64,000 nucleotides of DNA from Nocardia nova SH22a (GTDB lineage Bacteria > Actinomycetota > Actinomycetes > Mycobacteriales > Mycobacteriaceae), in contig NZ_CP006850.1 of the NCBI RefSeq assembly GCF_000523235.1, positions 3,100,001-3,164,000 of the forward strand, read 5' to 3'. Below, piece after piece: positions 52,505-62,396 of the stretch (positions within the stretch are counted from its first letter, which is position 1; each line of letters starts with the position of its first letter). The notes under the pieces are model-generated. The model saw only the letters and a program-made list of their open reading frames with translations. It did no database searches and was not told the origin of the DNA. A program made the translations under genes and the position numbers.

Positions 52505-52532
52505 CTCGCTCGCCTCTCATCTGGTGTGCAAC

Positions 52533-52544
52533 CGCACTACCAGT
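52533..52544. promoter_or_regulatory. HxlR-type operator in the hxlR-azoR divergent promoter
   Basis: CGCACTACCAGT, 29 bases from the hxlR start and 89 bases from azoR. It is part of a wider imperfect inverted repeat with arms CTGGT/ACCAG (52521-52543). Confidence 0.5.
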
Positions 52545-52632
52545 ATGTAACACCCGCCCGGCGGCCACTCACCACGACAACTCGCTCCGATCGCCGGAGC
52601 GCGCTCTCACGCCATTGATGAAAGGGAACACC

Positions 52633-53268
52633 ATGTCGTACCTGCTTCACATCGACTCCTCCTCGCTCGGCGAAGCCTCGGTCTCGCGTCAGGTCGCCCG
52701 GTCCTTCCTCGAAGGCTGGGGCGGCGAGGTCGTCCACCGCGACCTCGCCGCGGCGCCCGTGCCCCATCTCAGTGCTGCCGGTATCACCGCCCGCGTCACC
52801 GATCCCGCGCGGCACACCGACGAGCAGGCTGCCGCGGCCGCATTGCAGGACGAGCTCGTCGAGGAGTTCCTCGGCGCCGGGGCCTACCTGTTCACGGTGC
52901 CGATGTACAACCTGTCGATGCCGTCGGTGTTCAAGGCCTGGCTCGACCAGATCATGGTCTACGGCCGCACTTTCAAGCCGTCACCGGCGGCCGGACGTCC
53001 GGCGGTGCTGATCTCCGCCCGAGGCGGCAGCTACGGTCCCGGCGCACCCAACCACGGGCTCGACTATGTGGTGCCCACCACCGAGGCGGTGCTCGGACAC
53101 GAGAGTCAGCTGGCACTCGATGTCGCCACCGTGGTCCCCGAGATGACCATGGCCGCCCACACACCGTCCCTGGCGGAATTTCTCCCGATGCACGAGGCGT
53201 CCATGTCCGCCGCTCACCACCGCGCTCGTGACCTGGCCGCGACGATCGCCACTGCGGCCGCCGCCTGA
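52633..53268 (+). CDS. azoR: FMN-dependent NAD(P)H azoreductase
   Basis: 211 residues from ATG 52633 (AAAGGGAA upstream). Flavodoxin-like fold: LLHIDSSSLGEASVSRQVARSFL (phosphate loop), FTVPMYNLSMPSVFKAWLDQIM and VLISARGGSYGPGAPNHGLDYV for flavin contacts. Azo- and quinone reductase activity is typical and gives protection from electrophiles. Divergent from its likely repressor HxlR. Confidence 0.93.
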   Translation: MSYLLHIDSSSLGEASVSRQVARSFLEGWGGEVVHRDLAAAPVPHLSAAGITARVTDPARHTDEQAAAAALQDELVEEFLGAGAYLFTVPMYNLSMPSVFKAWLDQIMVYGRTFKPSPAAGRPAVLISARGGSYGPGAPNHGLDYVVPTTEAVLGHESQLALDVATVVPEMTMAAHTPSLAEFLPMHEASMSAAHHRARDLAATIATAAAA

Positions 53269-53375
53269 ACTTCCCAGCGCACCACACCCGCGCCGGAATC
53301 GAACAGGTTTGTGAGTCGAGGGCGTGGAGCGCGCGGCCGGAATGCCGATATTCGAGCCGCGCGTTCGAGGGCTGC

Positions 53376-53933
53376 TTATCGGACCGCCGACCTGCCGTAG
53401 CGCGCGAACACCGCCGCACCCGCCGGTTCGATTTCCCGGCACTCCAGCTCCATCGGTAAGTCGGGCGGGAAAAGCTGTGTGCCGCTGCCCAGTACGGTCG
53501 GGAAGGTCAGCAGGCGGTACTCGTCGATGAGATCCCGGTCCATCAGCAGGTGCACGATGCTCACGCTGCCGGTGACGATCACATCCCGTTGTTCATTGCT
53601 GACGGACTCGATGAGGTCGCCGTCGAGGACCTGCGAATTTCCCCAGGCCGAGACGTCGGTCAGCGTGGTGGAGGCGACCAGTTTGGTGGCGGCGTTCATC
53701 CGCGCGGAGAACGGATCGTCGCGGCCGGGCCAGATCTGGGCGAACAATTCCCAGGTCTTGCGGCCCAGCAGCATGACTCCTTCGTCCAGCAGCTCGCCGA
53801 GGCGGAACTTGTCTCCCGCGACCGCTTCGGGGCCGTGCCGGAAAGCCCAGCCGCCGTGCGGGGTGGCCGCGTGGCCGTCGGGGTCGCTCACCCGGCCGTC
53901 CAGCGTGATGAACTCGTTGACGACAATGCTCAT
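53376..53933 (-). CDS. DHFR/RibD C-terminal family reductase-like protein
   Basis: 185 residues from ATG 53933. Dihydrofolate-reductase-like fold of the RibD C-terminal type: VVNEFITLDGRVSDPDG, LLGRKTWELFAQIWPGRDDPFSARMNA, DVIVTGSVSIVHLLMDRDLIDEYRLLTFPTVLGSGTQLF. NADPH-binding and a reductase role are probable; folate or flavin substrate is not assigned. It lies 78 bases downstream of the sigma factor on the same strand, and may belong to its regulon. Confidence 0.88.
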   Translation of the reverse strand: MSIVVNEFITLDGRVSDPDGHAATPHGGWAFRHGPEAVAGDKFRLGELLDEGVMLLGRKTWELFAQIWPGRDDPFSARMNAATKLVASTTLTDVSAWGNSQVLDGDLIESVSNEQRDVIVTGSVSIVHLLMDRDLIDEYRLLTFPTVLGSGTQLFPPDLPMELECREIEPAGAAVFARYGRSAVR

Positions 53934-54011
53934 GATGATGTCCTTGGGCTCGATCGGTTTGTCACTGGTACCTACCGGCGAGGTCGGCCCGACTCATCGC
54001 TGCGGCGGAAA

Positions 54012-54938
54012 CTATTCCGGACCGATCTGCTCGGGCAGTTCGAACATGCTCAGCACCGCCGGGTCCGCGAAGACGACATTGCGTGCGATGCGGCCGTCGG
54101 TGACGGTGAAGACCTGCAGCGTGTGCCGGTGGTAGCGGCCGTCGGGGGCGAGGGCGTAGGCGGCCAGCGCCGGTTGGCCGTTGGCGGTGAGATACCGCAT
54201 ACGCCAATCGGTTCCGCGCATCGCGAACACCCGGTGCAGGAATCGGCCGTAGTCGCCGCTCCCGCGGTACCAGAGCGGGACGGGCGGCATCTCCATGACC
54301 GCGTCGGCCGTCACCATGCGCACCAGCGCGGCCACATCCGCCGCCTCGAACGCGCGTGCGTAGCGCTGGATCACCGCGCGTACCTCGGGATCGTCCGGTT
54401 CGGTGATCAGCTCCAGACCGGATACGCCGGCCAGGGCCGCCCGGGCTCGCTGTAGTGCGCTGTTCACGGCCGCGACCGTGGTGTCCAACTGCCCGGCGAC
54501 CTCCACGGCGCTGAACTCCAGCACCTCGCGCAGTACGAGGACGGCCCGCTGGCGCGGCGGCAGCAGTTGCATCGCCGCCACCAGTGCCAATCGCAGATCG
54601 GCTCGTGTCGTGATGTCGAAACGTGAGTCGGGGCAGGGTTGCAGCCACGGAATGTCGAGGGCGGGTGCGAGTTTCGCGCCGGGATCGTCGGAGGCCGGGC
54701 CCAGGCCGGACGGCAGCGCCCGCCGCGACCGGCCCTCCAGCGCGGTGAGGCAGGCATTGGTCGCAATCCGATACAGCCATGTCCGCACCGATGCGCGGGC
54801 GCTGTCGTACCGGTCACGCGCCCGCCACGCGCGCAACATCGTCTCCTGCACGACGTCCTCGGCCTCGTGCACCGAGCCCAGCATCCGATAACAGAAGGCG
54901 AGCAACTCGCCTCGATGGGGCTCGAACTCGACCGGCAC
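54012..54938 (-). CDS. ECF-type sigma factor with SnoaL-like C-terminal domain (TIGR02960/SigG-like)
   Basis: 308 residues from GTG 54938. Region 2 is EPHRGELLAFCYRMLGSVHEAEDVVQETMLRAWR, then TWLYRIATNACLTALEGRSRRALPSG, and region 4 LPPRQRAVLVLREVLEFSAVEVAGQLDTTVAAVNSALQRAR. From about residue 195 a SnoaL-like domain follows (RYARAFEAADVAALVRMVTADAVMEMPPV), which in this class modulates sigma activity without an anti-sigma gene. Target genes are unknown. Confidence 0.9.
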   Translation of the reverse strand: MPVEFEPHRGELLAFCYRMLGSVHEAEDVVQETMLRAWRARDRYDSARASVRTWLYRIATNACLTALEGRSRRALPSGLGPASDDPGAKLAPALDIPWLQPCPDSRFDITTRADLRLALVAAMQLLPPRQRAVLVLREVLEFSAVEVAGQLDTTVAAVNSALQRARAALAGVSGLELITEPDDPEVRAVIQRYARAFEAADVAALVRMVTADAVMEMPPVPLWYRGSGDYGRFLHRVFAMRGTDWRMRYLTANGQPALAAYALAPDGRYHRHTLQVFTVTDGRIARNVVFADPAVLSMFELPEQIGPE

Positions 54939-54997
54939 GTGATCATCGAAGCACTTCCACCCAGGACGCGGTACCAGACCATGCCGGCGGGGCTTGC

Positions 54998-55016
54998 ACC
55001 TCACGCGGCGTGAGGT
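54998..55016. promoter_or_regulatory. 19-bp perfect palindrome between the sigma factor and MerR-glyoxalase genes
   Basis: ACCTCACGC-G-GCGTGAGGT with perfect 9-base arms. Located 60 bases from the sigma start and 16 bases before the MerR ATG. Typical of a MerR operator placed inside the promoter it regulates. Confidence 0.7.
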
Positions 55017-55031
55017 TCTACGGTCGGAGAC

Positions 55032-55853
55032 ATGACCAAGTCGAAGGCCGATATACCTCAGCCCGACGCTGGTGGGGCCGTCAAAGTCGGTGTGCTGGCG
55101 GCCTCGGCCGGGCTCACGGTGCGCACATTGCACTACTACGACGAGATAGGGCTGTTGTCGCCGTCGCAGCGGACCGGCGCCGGGCATCGGTTGTATACGG
55201 CGAGGGACGTGGAACGGCTCTATCGCATCGGGCTGCTGCGGCAGCTCGGATTGCAGCTGGATGAGGTCGCGGCAGCTCTGAACGATCCGGAGTGGGATCT
55301 GATGGGCACGATGAACCGGCATATCGGCCGGCTCGATGAGCGGTTGGGAATCGAACATCGGCTGCGTAATCGGCTTGCCGCGATGGCCGACACTCTCGCT
55401 CAGCACAAAAAGCCCGATACTCACGAACTTCTCGACACATTGGAGGACATGGCCATGCTCGATACCAAGATCCGCCGCCGGATTCCGACACTCGTTTACC
55501 GGGACATCGCCGCGGCTCACGAATTCCTCACCGCTGTATTCGGTTTCGAAGCGGGCCGTGTCGCGCGGGCGCCCGACGGCACCGTCTACCACGCCGAGGT
55601 CACCGCCGGTGACGGCGTGATCTGGCTGCATCAGGTGTCCGAGCGGTTCGGTCTGCAGTCACCGGAGGCGCTGGGTGCGTGCACGGAAGGGATGTCGATC
55701 GTCGTCGATGATGTCGACGGCCACTACCGCGCTGCCGAACAGCACGGCGCCGACATCGTCTACCCGCCTACCGACCAGCCCTACGGATATCGCGAATACA
55801 GTGCCCGCGATCTCGAGCAGCGATTGTGGACATTCATGACACCGCTGACCTGA
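55032..55853 (+). CDS. MerR regulator fused to a glyoxalase/VOC domain
   Basis: 273 residues from ATG 55032. Residues about 15-125 form a MerR helix-turn-helix and dimerisation helix (VGVLAASAGLTVRTLHYYDEIGLLSP, HRLYTARDVERLYRIGLL). Residues about 150-273 form a vicinal-oxygen-chelate domain (RIPTLVYRDIAAAHEFLTAVFGFE, SIVVDDVDGHYRAAEQHGADIVYPPTDQPYGYREYSARD). A single open frame joins them. The VOC part probably binds the inducer, as in bleomycin- or thiocoraline-type resistance regulators. Confidence 0.9.
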   Translation: MTKSKADIPQPDAGGAVKVGVLAASAGLTVRTLHYYDEIGLLSPSQRTGAGHRLYTARDVERLYRIGLLRQLGLQLDEVAAALNDPEWDLMGTMNRHIGRLDERLGIEHRLRNRLAAMADTLAQHKKPDTHELLDTLEDMAMLDTKIRRRIPTLVYRDIAAAHEFLTAVFGFEAGRVARAPDGTVYHAEVTAGDGVIWLHQVSERFGLQSPEALGACTEGMSIVVDDVDGHYRAAEQHGADIVYPPTDQPYGYREYSARDLEQRLWTFMTPLT

Positions 55854-55861
55854 GTAGGTGG

Positions 55862-55892
55862 GCCCGGGTCCGCGGGCGATGCGGACCCGGGC
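55862..55892. terminator. Bidirectional terminator between convergent merR-VOC and methyltransferase genes
   Basis: Perfect 12-bp stem (55862-55873 with 55881-55892) and loop GGGCGAT. Confidence 0.85.
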
Positions 55893-55901
55893 AGGGAATG
55901 A

Positions 55902-56642
<741 letters not shown>

Positions 56643-56725
56643 CTACGGCGTCGCCGGGAAGGCGCCGGAGGGGCGCTGGGTGGCGGCGATCTGCGTCGGC
56701 GCCGCGCGATCGTTAGAGTGTGCTG

Positions 56726-58087
56726 GTGAGTCCCGCGAAGATCGTGATCGTCGGCGGTGGTTTCTCCGGCGTCGAGTGTGCCCGTTATCTGGAACGTCAT
56801 CTCAGCCCGGAGGAAGCGTTCGTCCAGCTCGTCTCGCCGGATGCGGGGCTGCTGTATCTGCCGCTGTTGCCGCAGGTCGCGTCGGGAGTGCTCAATCCGC
56901 GATCGATCTCGGTGTCGCTGCGGCGGGTGCTGCGGCGCACCGAGGTGGTGCCGGGGCGGGCCATCGGGGTGCATCCCGAGACGCGGCAACTGGTGGTGCA
57001 GCGGCGGGCGGGGGTCGAAAGTGCGCTCGAGTACGACCATCTGGTGCTGGTGCCGGGCAGTATCACCCGGGTGCTCGATGTGCCGGGGCTGGAGGAGCAC
57101 GCCTTCGGGGTGAAGACCCTCGCCGAGGCCATGTATCTGCGCGATCACGTGCTGCGGCAGCTGGATGTGGCGGCCATGCGCGGCGGGGAGGACGAGGATC
57201 GGGAGCGGCTGAATTTCGTCACCATCGGTGCGGGGTACGCGGGGACCGAGACCACCGCCGTGCTGAACAAGCTCACCCGGGCGGCCGCGCGGCGCTACTT
57301 CCCGAAGGCCGAATCGGAGATGGTGCGCTGGCATCTGGTGACCCGCGGCGACCGGATCATGCCCGAGCTCGGTGAGCAGCTGGGGGAGCAGACCAAACGG
57401 ATTCTGGCCGAGCGCGGTATCGAACTGATCTGCGGAGCGTCGGCGAAAGAGGTTACCCCGCACGGGGTTCTGCTCACCAACGGCCGGTTCATCCCGTCGC
57501 GCACGGTGCTGTGGACCGCCGGTGTCGTCCCCAGCCCGCTCGCCGGACATCTGGGCGCGGCGACCGAGAAGGGTCGCATCGTCACCGAGGCCGATTTCGC
57601 GGTGCCGGGGCTGCCGGGCGTGTGGGCGTGCGGTGATGCGGCGGCCGTGCCGGATCTGACCGCGGGCGAGGGGGCGGTGTGCGCGCCCACGGCCCAGCAC
57701 GCCATGCGGCAGGGGCGGCATCTGGGGAAGAATCTGGTGGCCGCGCTGCGGGGCGGGCGACCGGCGCCGTACCGGCATCCCGACCTCGGCATGGTGGTCG
57801 ATCTGGGTGGCGCGGATGCGGTGGCGCGGCCGATGAAGATCGGATTGCGCGGTATACCAGCACAATTCGTGACCCGCGGCTATCACCTCATGGCCCTGCG
57901 CACACTCGTCGCGCGGGCCAGGGTGGCCTTCGACTGGACCACGCATGGGCTCGGCGGTGACGACTTCCTGCGAATCGGATACGGGGACTTCGACACTCGC
58001 ACCATCGGCGGATTCGAGCAGACTGATTGCTACCTGCCCGCGGAGGACGTCCCCAAGATTTTGGAGTCGCTGGGCGACAAGGACTGA
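56726..58087 (+). CDS. ndh: Type II NADH dehydrogenase (NDH-2-like)
   Basis: 453 residues from GTG 56726. Two dinucleotide folds: VIVGGGFSGVECARYLERHL for FAD and FVTIGAGYAGTETTAVL for NAD(H), then VWACGDAAAVPDLTAGEGAVCAPTAQHAMRQG. The C-terminal helical part (KIGLRGIPAQFVTRGYHLMALRT) should anchor it to the membrane. It would transfer electrons from NADH to menaquinone without pumping protons. A TAGAGT -10 box at 56714-56719 lies 6 bases before the start, so translation is probably leaderless. Confidence 0.9.
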   Translation: MSPAKIVIVGGGFSGVECARYLERHLSPEEAFVQLVSPDAGLLYLPLLPQVASGVLNPRSISVSLRRVLRRTEVVPGRAIGVHPETRQLVVQRRAGVESALEYDHLVLVPGSITRVLDVPGLEEHAFGVKTLAEAMYLRDHVLRQLDVAAMRGGEDEDRERLNFVTIGAGYAGTETTAVLNKLTRAAARRYFPKAESEMVRWHLVTRGDRIMPELGEQLGEQTKRILAERGIELICGASAKEVTPHGVLLTNGRFIPSRTVLWTAGVVPSPLAGHLGAATEKGRIVTEADFAVPGLPGVWACGDAAAVPDLTAGEGAVCAPTAQHAMRQGRHLGKNLVAALRGGRPAPYRHPDLGMVVDLGGADAVARPMKIGLRGIPAQFVTRGYHLMALRTLVARARVAFDWTTHGLGGDDFLRIGYGDFDTRTIGGFEQTDCYLPAEDVPKILESLGDKD

Positions 58088-58202
58088 CCCCGTTCGAGCG
58101 ATCCGCACGCGCCGCCGAGACGATCGGCCGGATGGAACTCCGGCGGCATCGCGAGTGACCCGCACACGCGCTGCCGCGACGGCGGTGTGGGAACATCGGC
58201 TG

Positions 58203-58898
58203 ATGTCGTCGGTGACCACCGCGGAGTTCCGCCGCCTCGCTCGTTCCTCGCCGTGGCTGTGGCGGACGCTCGAATTCCGTTGGGGCGGTGCGCAGGACGA
58301 GACGCGGCATGCGTGGATCCGGCGGCCGGGGAGTCTGCGGGTGGAGGACGACCGCGGCGGGCTCGTGGAAGCGGTCGCCGAGACGAGACCGTTTCCGGGG
58401 GCTCGTGCCGACTTCGGCTGGGGCTGGGAGCCCAAGCCGGGCCGGTGGCCCTCGGCGGTCGAGCCGGAGTTCGCGAGCGACGGACTGGTCGAGGTGGTGC
58501 CGGACGCGTTCGACATCGACTACGACAGTCCGTTCTTCCGCAACTACCACTGGGTGGCGATGCTCAACCCGGTCGAGTTCGCCCGGGGTGAGTGGGATGA
58601 CGGTCACGCGGTCGAGCTGTCCGAACCGTCGATCGTCGACCACCACGGCCGCGAGGCATGGCAGGTTACGGCGCGGTCGACGCCGGGCTACGAGCCGACC
58701 TGTGAGTGCTGCGCATTGCTCGCCGGTCGGTTCGACTTCGATCTGCAGGTGTGGGTTCCGGGACCGCCGTCGGTGATCCGGCTCGATCGGCAGACCGGTC
58801 TGTGCGTCTGGATCGAAGGTGACGGGCCGGCCGAGCTGGATGTCGAGATCCTGGCCGTGGATCAGCCTCTCGGCGACGATCTGTTCCGGCGACCGTAA
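58203..58898 (+). CDS. Conserved hypothetical protein
   Basis: 231 residues from ATG 58203. Begins SSVTTAEFRRLARSSPWLWRTLEFRWGGA; later AMLNPVEFARGEWDDGHAVEL and a cysteine pair in PTCECCALL. No domain recognised. Length, coding bias and a plausible start near TATCGG-like sequence support it. Possibly linked to NDH-2 by 115 bases. Confidence 0.7.
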   Translation: MSSVTTAEFRRLARSSPWLWRTLEFRWGGAQDETRHAWIRRPGSLRVEDDRGGLVEAVAETRPFPGARADFGWGWEPKPGRWPSAVEPEFASDGLVEVVPDAFDIDYDSPFFRNYHWVAMLNPVEFARGEWDDGHAVELSEPSIVDHHGREAWQVTARSTPGYEPTCECCALLAGRFDFDLQVWVPGPPSVIRLDRQTGLCVWIEGDGPAELDVEILAVDQPLGDDLFRRP

Positions 58899-58937
58899 TG
58901 CGACCGAATCCCTTGCGGCGGTGGAAATCTCGCCCGG

Positions 58938-59126
58938 TTACTCGCGGTCGGTGCGATCCGGCGTTCGTTTCGCGTCCTCGGCCTGCATCTCGCCGAGTTC
59001 GGATCGGAAGATGCGCAGGGAGCGCCCGAGTCCACGGGCGGCGTCGGGCAGTCGCCTGGCGCCGAACAGGAGCAGGACCACCAGCGCGATGATCAGCCAG
59101 TGGGTGGGGCTGAGAGAACCGACCAT
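58938..59126 (-). CDS. tatA: Twin-arginine translocase subunit TatA
   Basis: 62 residues from ATG 59126. N-terminal transmembrane helix THWLIIALVVLLLFGARRLPDAARGLGRSL followed by an amphipathic helix and acidic tail (FRSELGEMQAEDAKRTPDRT), the classical TatA/TatE pattern. The FGARRLP turn is diagnostic. It is an isolated tatA-like gene, without tatC nearby. Confidence 0.93.
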   Translation of the reverse strand: MVGSLSPTHWLIIALVVLLLFGARRLPDAARGLGRSLRIFRSELGEMQAEDAKRTPDRTDRE

Positions 59127-59247
59127 CGTAACCTCCCGGTCGGTCGAAGTTGAGAATCAAAGTTCACTTAATGGGGTAAATATAGCAGGAGAGGCTTTTC
59201 CTCAGCGGTGAACTGAAAATAACTTAAGACGGAAGATTCGGATAGGT

Positions 59248-59691
59248 ATGACGAAGTCTGCTGATCGCGATGCCACCTCGATCCCGGTGGCCATCGTCGG
59301 CGCCGACAACCCGATCGGGAGCGCGATCGATCGGGTGTGCCGGGAGCGGTCGGTGGCGGTGGTGGGACGGGTGACCCGCCGCGGCTGGGTCATCGACGGA
59401 CCGCCCCGCGTCGTGATCGATGTGGGACCGGCCGAGCAGGTATGGGACAGCGCGGAATTCTGTCAGCAGTGGGGTAGTGCGCTGCTGTACTGCGCGCCCG
59501 AGCCGCAGCGCAGCGGGTTGCGCCGTCTGCGGGAGCTGAGCGGGACCGTCGCGGTGGGAATCGTGACGACGCCGGGCGACGGCTGGCCCGCGCGGGTCCT
59601 GGCATCGCGACTACTGGACCTGGCGGGAGAACTCGCGACCGCCGCGTCCGGCTGGTACCGGATCGACGGTGCGGTGCCGCAGCGGTACTAG
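59248..59691 (+). CDS. NAD(P)-binding-like hypothetical protein
   Basis: 147 residues from ATG 59248. The N-terminus VAIVGADNPIGSAIDRVCRERSVAVVGRVT resembles the Rossmann segment of dihydrodipicolinate reductase-like proteins, but the rest (IVTTPGDGWPARVLASRLLDLAGELATAAS) is unfamiliar. It overlaps the end of the acyl-CoA synthetase on the other strand by 4 bases. Confidence 0.7.
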   Translation: MTKSADRDATSIPVAIVGADNPIGSAIDRVCRERSVAVVGRVTRRGWVIDGPPRVVIDVGPAEQVWDSAEFCQQWGSALLYCAPEPQRSGLRRLRELSGTVAVGIVTTPGDGWPARVLASRLLDLAGELATAASGWYRIDGAVPQRY

Positions 59692-61340
59692 GCCCCGGTA
59701 TCGGAGTCGGCGGCCTCGAGCTGGCGGCGCAGCAGCTTGCCGGTGGCATTGCGCGGCAGCTCGTCGACGAAGACGACGTCGCGCGGGACCTTGTGCCGGG
59801 CGAGGTGGGACTTGACGTGGGCGCGGATTTCGCCGGCATCCGTCTCGGCGCCCTGGGCGCGGACGACGAAGGCGCGCAAACGTTTTCCGAAATCGTGATC
59901 GTCCACGCCGACCACCGCCGCCTCGAGGATGTCGGGGCGGTCCATCAGCAGATTCTCGACCTCGAGCGGGTACACGTTCTCTCCGCCGGAGACGATCATG
60001 TCGTCGTCGCGGCCGTCGATGAACAGGCGGCCCTCGGCGTCGAAATGCCCGAGGTCGCCGCTGGAGAGCAGGCCGTCGACGATCTCCTTGTTCCGGCCGT
60101 CGGTGTAGCCGCCGAAACTGAGGCCGCTCGAGACGAAGATCGTGCCGATCGTGTCCGGTGCGGTGATGCGCCTGCGCTCGGCATCGTAGAGCGCGACCCG
60201 GCAGCCCACCGGCGGGCGCCCGACCGTTCCCGGCGCCGCGCGCATGTCCTCGGGCGTCGCGACCGCGGCGACGGCCACCTCGGTGGAGGCGTAGAGGTTG
60301 TAGAGGACATCGCCGAAGACCTGGGCGGTGCGGCGGCTCAGATCCGGCGAGATCGATGATCCGGCCGCGAAGATCACTTCGAGCGACGAGGTGTCGTAGC
60401 GGTGCAGGATCTCCTCGTCGAGATCGACGATGCGCTGCAGCATCGTCGGCACCAGAACCAGTGTGGCGGCACGGTATTCGGATACGGCCGCCAGCGTCGC
60501 GACGGGATCGAACTTGCGCTGCCGGAAGATCACGCGATTGCCCAGGGCCCAGCCGAGCGTGCACTGCGACAGGCCGGTGCCGTGGAAGATCGGCGCGGCC
60601 ATCACCATGGTCGCGTTGCGGGGCAGCGGCACCCGGTCCAGGAACTGCGCCGACTGCAGCGGCGAAACCTTGTCCCGCGGTGCGCCTTTGGGGGTGCCGG
60701 TGGTGCCGCTGGTCAGGATGACCAGACCGCCGGGGCGTCGTGGCGGTGGTACCGCATCGGTGGAATGGGGCGCCGCGAGTTCGCCGATGGTCGGAATCTC
60801 GGCGGGCTTCTCGCCGTCGGTCCAGGTCAGAAACCGGGGGACGTCCGAGGGAATCGCCTGTGCCCGTTCGGCGAATTCGCTGTCGAACAGCAGGGCGCGC
60901 ACCCCTTCGCGGGCCACGACCTCGGCGAGCTGTGGTCCAGCGGAACCGGTGTTCAGCAGGACGACGCGGACGCCGAGTTTGCCCGCCGCCAGCAGGCTGA
61001 GCACCATCCCGCGGTGATCGCGGCACAGGACGCCGACGACCGACCCGGCCGCGAATCCGGCGGCGGCCAGTGCGCGGGCGAGCGCGTTGGATTGCCGGTC
61101 GAGGTCGTGGAAGCTCAGGGTGCCGTGCTCGTCGACCAGTGCCGGGGCCGCACCGTCCTGGCGCGCGGCGTGGGCCAGGACGGTGGCGAAGGGGCCGATG
61201 GTGTTCGCATCGCGCATGGTGCGCACGAGTTCCAGGGGTTGCCGGGGATCGACCATGCCGCGGCGGCGCAGGACGGATCCGGCGGCGAGGGTGTCGCGCA
61301 CCGAGCGCATCCGGTCACGTGCAGAACTCGACACTGTCAC
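59688..61340 (-). CDS. Acyl-CoA synthetase (FadD-type, AMP-forming)
   Basis: 550 residues from GTG 61340. ANL superfamily motifs: VILTSGTTGTPKGAPR (A3), YASTEVAV (A5), GRPPVGCRVALYD, SGDLGHFDAEGRLFIDGRDDDMIVSGGENVYPLEVE (A7-A8) and PRNATGKLLRRQLE (A10 lysine). It activates a fatty or related acid to its CoA ester via an acyl adenylate. Divergent from the MpaB-like gene. Confidence 0.94.
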   Translation of the reverse strand: MTVSSSARDRMRSVRDTLAAGSVLRRRGMVDPRQPLELVRTMRDANTIGPFATVLAHAARQDGAAPALVDEHGTLSFHDLDRQSNALARALAAAGFAAGSVVGVLCRDHRGMVLSLLAAGKLGVRVVLLNTGSAGPQLAEVVAREGVRALLFDSEFAERAQAIPSDVPRFLTWTDGEKPAEIPTIGELAAPHSTDAVPPPRRPGGLVILTSGTTGTPKGAPRDKVSPLQSAQFLDRVPLPRNATMVMAAPIFHGTGLSQCTLGWALGNRVIFRQRKFDPVATLAAVSEYRAATLVLVPTMLQRIVDLDEEILHRYDTSSLEVIFAAGSSISPDLSRRTAQVFGDVLYNLYASTEVAVAAVATPEDMRAAPGTVGRPPVGCRVALYDAERRRITAPDTIGTIFVSSGLSFGGYTDGRNKEIVDGLLSSGDLGHFDAEGRLFIDGRDDDMIVSGGENVYPLEVENLLMDRPDILEAAVVGVDDHDFGKRLRAFVVRAQGAETDAGEIRAHVKSHLARHKVPRDVVFVDELPRNATGKLLRRQLEAADSDTGA

Positions 61341-61517
61341 TGCGAACCTCGTTCTCTCTCGTGCGCCGGGGCGGCGCGTATGCTTTCAACTCGAGAATAC
61401 TTACTAACTTATTCGGTCGGGTGGAAAGTGTGCGATCGAGATCCGGGCATTGCTGTGCGCCGGTTCAGATGAGACGATGAGAAACTGAATCATTCGAACT
61501 CTCACCGGGGAGAGATC

Positions 61518-62378
61518 ATGGAACAGCAGGTGCGGCCCGAGGGTGCGCCGGAGGTCGCGGGGCTCGATCCCGAACAGCGGCGCAGATATATGGCCGGTCC
61601 GGCCGCGCTGCTCGGCGGTCCGGCCAATGTGATCATGCAACTCGGATTGCCACAGGTCGGGCGCGGTGTCATCGAAAGTACGGTGGAGACCGGGCAGTAT
61701 GCGCTGCGGCCGCGCAAGCGGGGGCGCACCACGCTCACCTATCTGGCGGTGGCGATGCTGGGCACCGACGAAGACCGCGTCGCCTACCGCGACGCGGTCA
61801 ATTCGGCCCATCGTCAGGTGCGGTCGCGGCCGGAGAGTCCGGTGCGGTACAACGCCTTCGATCCGACGCTGCAACTGTGGGTCGCCGCGTGTATCTACCG
61901 TGGCGTGGCCGATTCGATGTCTCTCTTCTATGGGAGAATCGAAGATAACTTGCTCGACGAGTTCTATCGCGAGTCGGCGCGCTTCGGGACCACCTTGCAG
62001 GTGCCGGAGCGGCTGTGGCCCAGCGATCGGGCGGCCTTCGCGCAGTACTGGGACTCCATGCTGGACAAGGTGTCCTACGACGACGAGGTGCGCGGGTATC
62101 TGCTCGAGCAGGTCGTCGACCTCGGGCCGTACCGGCGATACGAGCGCGTGCTGTTCCGGCGGGTGAATCGGTTCTTCACCACCGGCTTCCTGCCGCAGCG
62201 CTTCCGCGACGAGTTGGGACTGTCGTGGAGTCCGGCCCGCCAGTGGGTGTTCGAGGCCGTGATGCGGGGGATCGGCGGGGTGCTGCGACTGCTCCCGCAG
62301 CGCTGGCGGGCCTATCCGTTCGACCGGTATCTGGAGGATATGCGCCGTCGCCGGGAGGCGGGCAAGCCGCTGGTTTGA
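61518..62378 (+). CDS. Oxygenase MpaB/DUF2236 family protein
   Basis: 286 residues from ATG 61518 (CGGGGAGAGA upstream). DUF2236 signature: GGPANVIMQLGLPQVGRGVIEST and NAFDPTLQLWVAACIYRGVADSMSLFYG. The heme-binding region includes the histidine of NSAHRQVR and the region around PSDRAAFAQYWDSML. MpaB and Lcp-type proteins cleave polyketide or rubber double bonds; the substrate here is unknown. Confidence 0.88.
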   Translation: MEQQVRPEGAPEVAGLDPEQRRRYMAGPAALLGGPANVIMQLGLPQVGRGVIESTVETGQYALRPRKRGRTTLTYLAVAMLGTDEDRVAYRDAVNSAHRQVRSRPESPVRYNAFDPTLQLWVAACIYRGVADSMSLFYGRIEDNLLDEFYRESARFGTTLQVPERLWPSDRAAFAQYWDSMLDKVSYDDEVRGYLLEQVVDLGPYRRYERVLFRRVNRFFTTGFLPQRFRDELGLSWSPARQWVFEAVMRGIGGVLRLLPQRWRAYPFDRYLEDMRRRREAGKPLV

Positions 62379-62396
62379 GAACGCCCGCAGCCTCTT

